This document shows, piece after piece, positions 24,501 to 36,500 of a DNA stretch of 64,000 bases; the stretch's first letter is position 1; every line of letters starts with the position of its first letter. A program made the translations under genes and the position numbers. The DNA comes from Trichoplusia ni (Eukaryota; Arthropoda; Insecta; Lepidoptera; Noctuidae). The stretch is taken from the NCBI RefSeq assembly GCF_003590095.1, contig NC_039478.1, positions 3,038,001 through 3,102,000 on the forward strand, written 5' to 3'. The notes under the pieces were generated by a model. That model saw only the letters and a list, made by a program, of their open reading frames with translations, did no database searches and was not told where the DNA came from.

Positions 24501-27500
24501 ATCGGCTGTTGTAGATTTCTCGGGTACTTTCTCAGCTGGTTTCTCGGTTGGTTTCTCGGCTGGTTTCTCTACTATCTTATCCTTTGGTTGTTTAGGTGGT
24601 GCTTTGGCTGCACCATGCATCGGATGCTTAGCGGGTCCTTTAGGTTTTTGCTTAACTTCTTTGGCAGGTTCACTTACTGATTCGGGCTTAGATTCTTTGG
24701 TAGTTTTATCTGCAGTCTGTTTTGTATCTTTAGGGACCGATTTGTCTAACTTTGTTTTTTTTTCTTTAGGTTCTTTTGCTGGGACTTGTTCTTTGTCTTT
24801 CGGCTGGGCTTTAGTAGCCTGCGGTATGTCCTTTGCAGGTAGCTTAGGTGGTGCCTTAGCTGCGCCATACATTGGGTCTTTTGTTGGCCGTCTAGCTGAT
24901 GTTTGTTTTGTTTCTCGGGAAGACGCTTGAGTTGTGTCTTTAACAGCTGGTGGTGAACCTTGTCCAGAATCTTTCTGAGGTGAAGAACTTTTTTTTGTCT
25001 CCCTAGGCGATCCTTTAGATACCGTTTTTGATGCACCTTTAGAAGTTCCCTTAACTTGTTCTGTCGCTCCCTTGTCTGGGCTTTGTTTAGGGCTTTTTGG
25101 AGGTGCTTTAGGGGCACCATGCATTGGATCTTTAGGAGGTCCTTTAGCAGCACCACGCATTGTATCTTTTGGAGGACCTTTATCAGCACCACGCATTGTA
25201 TCTTTCGGAGGTCCTTTATCGGCACCACGCATTGAATCTTTTGGAGGCCCTTTAGCTGCACCAGACAAAGGATCTTTAGGGGGTCCTTTAGCTGCTCCAC
25301 GCATAGGGTCTTTCGGAGGACCTTTAGCTGCACCACGCATTGTATCTTTAGGAGGTCCTTTAGCTGCACCAGACAAAAGGTCTTTAGGAGGTCCTTTAGC
25401 TGCGCCACGCATAGGGTCTTTAGGGGGTGCTTTAGCTGCACCACGCATTGAATCTTTAGGAGGACCCTTGGGTGAGCCCTGTGTAAAATCTTTAATAGCC
25501 CGAGGTGATTTTGGAGATTCTTGCTTTTTGTCCTTAGGAGAATATTTTATAGGAGCTTTTGCAGTACCTTTTGGAAGTTTTTTAGATAAATCTAAGGGTG
25601 CCACTTTAGGACTTGCTCTTCCGGAATCTTGGACCGTGTCTCTTGGTGACATTTTAGGACGTGCACGCGCAGATCCCTGGGCTTTGTCCCTCGGTGACAC
25701 TTTAGGAAGTCCTTTTGCTGATTCTTGGGTTGTATCTCTCGGTGACGCTTTTGGTGACCCTCGCGCGGTTCCTTGAGTTATATCTTTCGTTGATCCTTTA
25801 ACCGAAATTGGTGGTACGTCTTTACTCAAAGCCATTTCCTTCGCTCCTATTTCTTGCCGAACTTGTTTAGCATCTTTAGCTTTAAATAATTTCTGTGCTA
25901 TTTCTTCCTGTACACTTTTCAGCAATAATTGTGACTGTTGGTTAGTTACATTTTTTGACAGTTCATCAGCTAATAATTCAGTCAAATCTAACATTAACTG
26001 CAGCAAATTGTTATCAAGGTTTCTAGATGATCCGGTTCCTAATAAATCACCGAAATCGGATGTCAGTCCTACAATAACTTCTCCTTTAATATATTTTGTG
26101 AAATCTTGAGTCACTACAATATTTTTTAACTCTCTTAACTGTTCTAATATTTTGTAAATAATATCTTTGGATAACTCTTGGTTAATTGCATAATTTAAAG
26201 TAACTAACAGCGCTCGAATTATTTCCTTATTTTGATGCCATTTTTGGGGTAAGGCACCACTTAACTCTAATAATTGCTTAATTAATCTTTTATAATCCTC
26301 CTTGTTAAGTAATTTACTTAAATCCTTAGAAAGCTCTTTTTCTGGTTCTACGTCGCCCGTTATTAGTGCTATTTCTTTACGTAATTTTGGACATTCTTCG
26401 TTAAATTGGCCATCCTTACAACGACATGTTGTTGACGGAGTCGGGTAAAGACTATCATCGGATTTGCGCTTATCACCAGCATGCTTAATTTTAAATAGCA
26501 AATCTTCTAGCATCTCTTTACTCTGTGACAGGCTTCTAAGAGAAGTCAATTTTTCCAGATTTAACGAGGGAAATAAATCTTTATCTTGTACCCGCATAGA
26601 TAAAGGTCCTTTTAGTTCTCGAAGGAAACGTTCCAGTTCAGTATCTTTATACACCGTGTGTTGACAGACACTTTCTGAATCAATCAATGCTTGTAACAAA
26701 TGCCTGACTTTACAGACCCAGACCTTGAATCTCTGCTCCCTCTCAGAGCACCTCCTCCGATGAATATCGATAAACTTACTTACTATAAAGTCACATCTCT
26801 TACACGGGATGTTTTTGTGAGTTGCTTGTTTGCAATGATCACAGATGCCTATGACGTCATTTTCTCTTATCGCTTTTATTTCATCTAGCAGGCTACGAAC
26901 TCTTTGTATAACTGTTTTACATTGTGTACATTTTGTTTTGTATTTATCTGAAACATATTAATAAAAAAACGGTTACGTACATGAATGATATTAAAAGAAT
27001 TAAGTTAATATGAATTCATTTGGGCTGCCTGATCCCAGTACAAAAATAGGATTTATTTTATTATTACGTTGATTGAATAATACTTCTACAGAACTGCAAT
27101 ACATTAGGCAGCTCAAACATGCTGATCATAATGTGATAGCTATAGTAGGCATTGTGGTTAAAGTCAGCTTCGATAACAGATTATTCTCAGTGAAACGCTA
27201 ATTAATATACAGATTTATCAAGCTGTGTATCGCTCACAACATTTATAATCCTTGACTTGGCCAATATTTTAAACTTATTACTGTGTCAAAACTTACGCAA
27301 TTCATTAACATATTCGGTCCTTTTAAGTTCCTTCGACGTAGTATTATGCAGTACATAGCAATAATCATCAGAACTTGAAGGCGGAATTTTCTGTTAATGG
27401 AAAATGTTAAAAATAATTAATTGAACAAAATATAAAAACGAACTTTTTAGCTTGCTTTCTTTCTTGGGATCGAAGTAATCATCAATACAAATCAAACTAA

Positions 27501-30500
27501 CCTAAATTCGTTTGAATATTGTCATTATAAAGCGATATCTAAGGCCTCAGGCTTAGCATCAGATCAATTCCATGTCGTTTGCATTGTTACTCTATATCTA
27601 TATACTAATATTATAAAACTGAAGAGTTTGTTTGTTTGTTTATGTGTTTGAACGCGCTAATCTCAGGAACTACTGGTTCGAATTGAAAAATACTTTTTGT
27701 GTTGAATAGACCATTTATCAAGGAAGGCAGAAATGAATTTATAGGCTATATAACATCAAGCTACGACTAATAGGAGCGAAGATACAATGGAAAATGTGGA
27801 AAAACGGGGAAAATTATTCATCTTTGAGGGCTTCCGTTGCGTGCGCTGCGAAAACGGCTCAAGATCTTCTAACCACGTGGAGGAAGTCACGGGCAACAGC
27901 TAGTACCTATATATGTATGCAATATTTTAGCTTGATTGAAGAATGATGGAATGGGCAAAAGTAAAGCAAAGTAGGTCACCTTCCAAGTACGAGTATGAAA
28001 CGCTAATTCTTATCATAAAAATAATATACGAAATATTATATTTATCTTCAGTAAAACAAAGTAACTCAGCCTACAGTTAATCAGTTATTCATTCAAGCCA
28101 ACCAAGCCCACCATACTAACGAACTCTCAGCAGCGACTCTATTATAAAAAAATATTGTGTCATGGTCCACGAAACGGCTCGACCGATTGTAATGAAATTT
28201 CGTATGCATATTCGGTAGGTCTGAGAAGTGGACAAAATATATTTTTCATAGCCCTATTTCTTTTTATTATTTCCTAGAACGAATTTGTATGCCAAAGCAA
28301 CAATTGCTGGGACAGCTAATATTAGTATTAATTTGATTTACGTTCTTGTTTAATTTACTTTAATTAATACGTGTATTTTAATATGTTATTCTTAGTTAGA
28401 TATTCTTAAGCCCTAAAATATAAAACAATAAATTTACCATGAAAGTTGTGTCCGCGCTCGTCTTCGGTTAGTACCTAGCCAAAGTTTATATTGTCACTAG
28501 CATCAGATCAATTCCATGTCGTTTGCATTGTGACCCTATATCTATACTAATACTAGCTGACCCAGCAAACGTTGTTTTGCCGATTTTTTTTCTAGGTGTA
28601 TGTATTTTTAATGTCACATAATAAAAAAAAACAATAACAAACATTTCTCCCAAAAAATAAAATATTTTATTTTAGTGTGAACAACCCTTATCACTTAGGG
28701 GTATGAAAAATAGTTGCTAGTCGATTCTCAGACCTACTGAATACGCATATAAAATTTGGTAAACATCGGTCAAGCCGTTTCGGAGGAGTACGGTAACTAA
28801 CATCGTGACACGGAAATTTTATATATTAGAAGATACCTTCTAATAATTTTAAAGACCTTTTAATAATTTTAAAGTCGATTTATTTTTACTCAAATTAATT
28901 TACTAATTATTTAAGACCTGGTTCGAACCAAATAGGTACAGATAAGATATTTGTAGCAAATTGAAGAATGAATTAATTGCATTAACGGCTACAACTGACA
29001 ACTAAACTATTTTTTCCAAATGTTTATATAAAGCCAATTAATTATGTTGCCATCACGATTTATTGAAATGGAATCGGTAATTCTCGATTTCGACTTTATT
29101 TTTTTTAGTATTTAGTCCTTTTGTTACAGTATTATTAATTTTTAACAGTAATTTACTGATTTACATAAATAATACCTACTATATAATTATTTGCAAGGTG
29201 GGAATCTTCTTGCGAATCTTTAAATAGGCTTTCAATGGCATGTCTATATTTTCAATGAACATAATTATGGAAATGACTTTTTCCATTATTATTATTATAG
29301 CAATTATTTATTAAAGAAAAATAAATCTTTTACTTTACCCGTCTAATACATACTTACAATCTTGTTCTAAAACTTTGGCCAAGGACTAGGCAAGCAGAAA
29401 GATTGTGAGTTGTGTGTATTTTGTATAAGTATTAATAAAATCTTTTTATCTGATGGGCAGGAGCAAGGATAGGAATATATTAAAAAGGTGAGCTATTAGA
29501 CCAACCTAGCTTTAAATTAATAGTATTAATTAAGATAAAGAAAAAAGACAAGAAATTATTTTGTATTTTAATTAACGGTGACCAGAAGAAACCCAAGCGG
29601 TGCACTCGTTGTCAGCTCTACAAATTTATTAGACTGCACCTCACCACCTCACATCTGCAATGAATCGCTATGCATCCTCCGTAACAAGAAATGGTTTCAC
29701 AGTTTCGCTAAGCTTTGCGCTCTTTAAAACCATCGCACAGCTTTGCATGATGCGGAATTAATTTAGAACTCTCCCACATCTATTGGAAGATCTATTTTAC
29801 CTAATCAAACCTATGGTTTAATCAACTTAAAACAGCCTAATTGAAATTATTTGAAATGAACAGAATTAATGTCATTTGGATTTTTAAAAAGTTGCCTTTC
29901 TTGTATATTATTATTTAAATTTTAACCTTGGCATAAACTCAAAATAATTAAGGATAGCTGAGAATGATTTATTTAAATTATATTAAAGAGATCATGGGAA
30001 ATAAGAGAAATATATTATGTGCTGATATTTAAATTTAAATTATTTTTAAGAATCAAATGAAATAACTAATCGTGTAATTGGGAAAAGTCAAAGTGAAACA
30101 TCGAATGCCATTAATGTGATTTATTTAATCAGTTTAGTAATTTATACACTTATCACCAAGTACTTGGTATTATATACTTAAAATGTAACGTTGTTACACA
30201 ATGTAGATTACAAGACTTTAAGTATCTACGAAAACTTACAATTAACACTTAGATTATGATTATATTTTGAATTTAATTCAACCCCTCGAAGCTCGTATAA
30301 CGCTTATTCTAGGAGGGGATTGATCTTTGACACTTACTTACACCCTAAACATTTTTACTCTATTAAGTATAGAGGATTAACAATAAAATGTTTTCATCAG
30401 TACCGCGTATACCCATACTACCATTTTAATAAGAGATAGCACCGCTCCAATTTATTCAGAACCATTAACGTTTAGCGCTTAGTACCCGATTCCCATTATT

Positions 30501-33500
30501 TACAAATCGCCAGTTACATTAGTCCGTTAGCTAATAATATAATAATAATAATTATGAAGAAGAAATAATAGTAAGGTCGCAATCGATTTAGTCGATTCTT
30601 TCTTAAAAATTCGTAACACTTTTACAAGTTATTTTTATTTTATTTTCTCTCTCAGAGCTATCTACCTAAAATTTTGATACCTACTCGTATTTTCACATTC
30701 GTTGATCACAAAATCCCTATCCAAATCATCTTTTATTTTTCACTTTAGAGCCTTCCTTTTCTCCCTACAGTCATCAGTAACTAAGTTACAGTTTTGATAT
30801 AATGTCAAAGTCTTTTATAATTAACAATTTTGTAAATATAGAATAAGAAAGAAAGTAAAATCTTTTAAGATTTCAAGTATAAATAGATCAGACTTTCGAC
30901 ATTGTAAAACCCAGCAGGGGTAACAAACGTTAATACCTATCGACTCAACTTATACACTAGTGGTCGACTAAATTTTTAAAAATAATCGGTAAATTGACAA
31001 TAGGACAAGTTAGTTTTATAAAAATCAATAAATTTGGTATACAATATTATGTAACAAGATTTAGAAATAAATAATTCGAAAAATACTATCAGTCGCCAGA
31101 ATGGGTTAGGTTTAATAAAATTTAATCATTATTACAAAAGCAAGCTGAAAGAAGTTACGAATTATGTATATTATGAAACAAATATAACACTGGACGAAAA
31201 TTGATATCTGTGAGTAGTCAGCATTCTTATGTAGCCTTTGCCTTAAGCAGAACATTAAATTAAATCGCAAATGCTTTTGCTTTCAGAATAGAAATATAAT
31301 CTTAAGCTAAGACAAATGTCAAACTAATATCTAAGCTAATTATTGTCGCTACGGACTATATACGCCAGTATAGCGGCAAAAAAGGTGCAGTTTTGGCTTT
31401 CAGTTAAGTACCATTAGTGCTTTAGCCAGTCGTGTAAGCTGTGGTTTTACATAACGATATCAATTAGCTGAGATGACAATAGTCAAATAACAGTCGCTTA
31501 CAGACACTTATTATCACTAGAATATATACTTAAGACTACTTGTATATATATATATATACATATATAGGTATATTATAAATACATTTTTTCGTAAAAATAC
31601 CTTTAAGTTTGAGATCAAGGCTTCAATGTGATAAACCAGATATTTAAATTTAGGCTCGACAACGTTTGTCTGTTTTACTTTCTTCTCGACCTTCTTCGTT
31701 TTTTGGCAGTTGATGGAGTCTGTGTTTCCTCTTTAGCCGGTTTTTCAGGGACCCAAATAGGCGGGCGGAGACGAGATAAACGGGTCGACTGTCGTAGAGT
31801 GTGTGTATCAGTTTCACTGGGTTCCCCGCTTACATGCCATTCAGGTCGAGTTAAACCAGATGACACATTAGTGGGTTCAAAAATAGAGGTGCTCCGAGTT
31901 GGGATGGTTCGAGTGGGCTGTCTTGAAGCAGTATATGATCGAGTCGCTTTAGGTTCTTCGGTAACATGTCCCTCAGATCGAAGTAAACGAGGTGAGACAT
32001 TAGTGAGTGCAGCGGTAGTGGGTCTGACGGTTGCAAATGTCGGACTGGTAGCTGTGTGAGTGCGACTCACATTAGGTTCTTCGCTGGAATACCATTCAGG
32101 TCGAGGAGTACGAGATGCCACATTGGTGGATTCAATAATAGACTTCCTCCGAGTTGGGATGGCTCGACGGGGTTTCTTTGATGCAGTATACGTACCAGTC
32201 GTTTTAGTTTCTTCGATAAAATGTCCCGCAGCTCGAGGAGAAAGAAGTGAGACATTGGTTCGTTCAGAAGTAGTGGGTCTGAGGGTCGCAAATGTCGGAC
32301 TGGTAGCTGTGTGAGTGCGACTCACGTTAGGTTCTTCGCTGGAATGCCATTCAGGTCGAGGAGTACGAGATGCCACATTGGTGGATTCAAAATTAGACGT
32401 CCTTCGAGGTGGGATGGCTCGACGGGGTTTTTTCGATGCAGTGTATGTACCTGTCGCTTCAGGTTCTTCGATAATATCTCTCTCAGGTCGAGGTGAACGA
32501 GGTGACACATTAGTGCGTTCAGCAGTAGTGGGTCTGACTAGGGTTGTAAATGTCGGACTGGACTCACTGGGAGCTGTATAAGTGGAAACCACATTAGGTT
32601 CTTCGCTGATATGCCATTCAGGTCGAGGTAAACGAGATGCCAGATTGGCGGATTCAAAAATAGACGTCTGCCGCGTTGGAATAGTTCGACGAGGCTTTTT
32701 TAATGCTTTAGGTTCTTTGATAATATCTCTCTCAGGACGAGGTAAACGAGGTGAGACAATAGTGGGTTCAGCAGTAGTAGGTCTGACTAGGGTTGCAAAT
32801 GTCGGACTGGACTCTCTAGTAGCTGCGTAAGTGCAAGTCACATTAGGTTGTTCACTGGTATGCCATTCAGGTCGAGGTGAACGAGATGAAACAGCGGCGG
32901 ATTCAACAGTAGTGGGTCTGAGAATTGCAAAGGTCGGGCTTGGCTCTCTAGTCGCGGTGTAAGAATAACTCACATTAGGTTCTTCGCTTATATGCCACTC
33001 ACGTCGAGGTGATCGAGATAATACAGTAGCGGATTCAGCAGTAGAGGTTCTGAGGGTTGCAAATGTCGGACTGGGCCCTCTGGTCGTCGTGTAGGTGCAA
33101 CTCACATCAGGTTCTTCGCTTATATGCCATTCAGGTCGAGGTGAACGAGATAAGACAGTGGTAGATTCAGAGGTAGAGGTTCTGAGGGTTGCAAATGTCG
33201 GACTGGGCCCTCTGGTCGTCGTGTAGGTGCAACTCACATCAGGTTCTTCGCTTATATGCCATTCAGGTCGAGGTGAACGAGATAAGACAGTGGTAGATTC
33301 AGAGGTAGAGGTTCTGAGGGTTGCAAATGTCGGACTGGGCTCTCTGGTCGTCGTGTAGGTGCAACTCACATCAGGTTCTTCGCTTATATGCCATTCAGGT
33401 CGAGGCGAACGAGCTAAGACAGTGGTAGATTCAGAGGTAGAGGTTCTAAGAGTTGCAAAGGTCGGACTGTGCTCTCTTTTCGCAGTATACGTACAAGTTC

Positions 33501-36500
33501 TATAAGGTTCTTCGCTTGTATGTTGGTCAGGTTGAGGTGAACGAGCTGAGATATTTGCTGATTCAGCAGTAGAGGTTCTGAGGCTTGCAAAAGTATGGTC
33601 CCCAGTCGCAGTGTACGTACAAGACGCTTCAGGTTCTTCGCTGACATGCCATTCAGGTCGAGGGATATACAATGAGAAGTTTGTGGATTCAGCAGTAGAG
33701 GTACGACGAGTTGAAATGGTCGGACTGGGTTCTCTCGTTTCTGTGTATGTTACATTACGTTCTTCGCTGATATGCCATTCAGGTCGAGGCAAATAAGAAG
33801 AGAAATTGATGGATTCAGCAGTAGAGGTCCGACGAGTTGAAATGGTTGGACTGGGCTCTCTTGTAGCTGTGTATGTACAAGTCACATTGGGATCTTCGCT
33901 GATATGCCATTCAGGTCGAGATAAATAAGATGAGAAACTAGTGGGTTCAATAGTAGTGGGCCGGCGAGTTGGAACGGGTGGACAGGACTCTCTACTGGCA
34001 GTGTACGTGCTAGTCACATTCGGTTCTTCGCTGATATGCCATTCAGGTCGTGGCAAATAAGATGAGACATGGGTGGATTCAGCGGTAGAAGTCCTAAGGG
34101 TCCGAATGGCCGGACTGGGCTCTCTGGTTCCCGTGTAAGTACAAGTAACTTTGGGTTCTTCGCTGGTATGCCATTCAGTTCGAGGTAAATGAGATGAGAC
34201 AATGGTAGATTCTGGTGAATTGTAGGGCCGGCTCCCACTTGGCCCAGCATACACCCGAGTCAAATTAGGATTTTCGCTGACATACCAATCTGGTCGAGGC
34301 AAACGAGATGAGACAATGGAGGATTCGGGTGTAGAATAGTCTCTAGTGGCACCAGTTCCAGAATATGTAGCCGTCAGATTGGGATCCTCTTCGATATACC
34401 AGTCCGGGCGAGGTAAACGAGGTGGAACAATGGGCGATTCAGGTGTAGAGTACGCCTGCGTCGCGCTTGTCGCAGTATACGTACTAGTCACATTGGGTTC
34501 ATCGATTTGCCATTCAGGTCTAGATAAACTGGATAAGATACTAGGGGATTCAGATGTAGGAATCGTGCTCATCGCGATGGCTGCAGTAGCCGCACTAGTT
34601 GCAGTATACGTGCAGGTAACACTAGTCGCTCTTGTCCTTCTATTGCGTATTGGAACGAAGCTTGTTCTAGCACAAGTTTCGCGACCGGTCCGGCCATAGG
34701 GGCCTTCGTCATATATAAGCCTTTCCGCGGGGTTTTCTCGGTTGTCCGGTTGTGTCGCAAGCTCCTCGGGTATTTCGTTAAGCAGTTCAGTGGTCCGTAC
34801 TCGGATTACTGGCCCATGCTTAACTTCAATAATACGAGAAGTTTTCGCAGGAGGGCCGAAACGAGCAGGTACATCAACAATGTTTCCGAAGATGTTGGGT
34901 GAAACAACTCGTTCTGACTTCTGTTTAACTTCTCGCATACCGAAAGTAGGTAAGCCTGGAGCTTCTAAATTATCTGGAGCTTCGACTACATGAGGAGCTT
35001 CAACCACTTCTAGTGGTAGAATATCTGGTGGGCCGGCTAGTTCATGACCCTGGACAACCACTGGGGCTCTAACAACTTCAGGTAGTCTTATTTCTTCTAG
35101 GGCACCAACTTCTTCTAGAACAGGGATTTCTTCATTTGCGGCAACTTCTTCTACTGCTGCGGCTTCTATAGAACGCCTCATATTTCGTCCGCATTCAACG
35201 ATACTCTGAACGATCTCGTCGAAATCCGGCTCTTCAGCCATTTCTCGTGCAGGTGCTGCTTCAAAAGCCAGAAGTAGATCTGCCGGCTCATCTATAGTAA
35301 GCTGCGGACTCTCAGAGTCTTCTAAATTATGTTCAAAAAAGTCTTCGGCTTCCGGTCTTCCAAAACTTTCATGGCCCCAATATAATTGTTCATCTGGGAT
35401 TTGAATTACTGGTTCTTGTTTAGTCTGTAGTTCATCGGGATTTTGTATCGAAAATTCTGGAATACTTAGCTGTTCATCTGGGTGAAGCGTTGCCGGTCCT
35501 GGGAAATTTTGCTGTTCATCTGAGTTCAGTGTCGATGGTCCTGGGACATTTTGCTGTTCGTCTAGGTTCGGTGTCGATGATCCTAGGATATTTAGCTGTT
35601 CGTCTGGGTTCAGTGTAGATAGTCCAGGGACATTTTGCTGTTCGTGTGGGTTTAGTGCTAGTGTTTCTAGGACATTTTGCTGTTCGTCTGGGTTCAGTGC
35701 TGGTAGTTCTAGGACATTTTGGTGTTCGTCTGGGTTCAGTGCCGCTGGTCCTGGGACATTTAGTTGTTCGTGTGGGCTCAGTGTCGATGGTTCTGTAACA
35801 TTTTGCTGTTCTTCTCGGTTCAGTGCCTCTGGTTCTGGGACGTTTTGCTGTTCATGTGGGTTCAGAGTCGCCGGTGTTGGGATATTTTGCTGTTCATCTA
35901 TAGTAGGTGTCGCTGGTACTGAAATATTTTGCTTTTCATCCGGGTTGAGTGTCGCCGGCTCTGGGACGTTTTGCTGTTCGTCTGGGTTCGGTGTTTCCGG
36001 TCTTAGGATATTTTTCTGTTCGTCATGGGTAGGTGTCGCCGGTCCTGGGATATTTTGCTGTTCATTTGGATTTAGTATCTCGTGTGCTGGTGTATTTTGC
36101 TGTTCATTTGAGTTAATTATCACAGTTTCTGGGATGTTTTGCAGTGCAACTGAGTGAAGTGTCGATGATTCTGAAATATTTTGGTGGTCAAGTAGGTCAA
36201 GTGTTACCGGTTGTTGTATGGTTGGCAGTTCATCAGGATCAACAGTCACCATTTCTTCTGGGCTTGTCCGCAACAGTTCTTGGGGCTGATGCTGTTCATC
36301 TAAATTTAACAGTGCGGATTCTGGGATATCCTCCAATAAATCTGGTTTCTGTGTTGGTCGTTCTTCTATTGTCTCCTGTTCATTAGGGTTCTGCATTGCT
36401 GGTAGTTGAATGTGTTCCTGCTCCTGTGGATCCTGCCGTGGTGGGTCTTGAATATTTTGGTTATTGGCTGCCACTTCGTTGTTGGATCCCGAGGGCAAAT

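Larger units (their letters stand above)
27391..31674. other. Part of intron 2 of the ERICH6-like gene, 3' of the nested gene
   Basis: It contains a Helitron-like element (27603-27904), two LINE/SINE-like tails (28140-28315, 28545-28830) and a (TA)n run at 31541-31560. I see no further exon or gene. Confidence 0.55.

Noticed and set aside
24746..25776. Long open frames opposite and in other frames of the ERICH6-like repeat region (232, 234 and 160 codons)
   Set aside because: They are low-complexity translations of the 36-bp repeat in other frames, with no start context, splice signals or domain.
31628..34699. Plus-strand frames across the nested gene's repeat array
   Set aside because: They repeat with the same period as the minus-strand gene and read as shadows (GSSL-CHSGRG-type units).
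31720..36440. CRISPR-like regular repeats
   Set aside because: The repeats are coding minisatellites in an animal gene: no unique spacers, no cas genes, and the unit length is a multiple of three.
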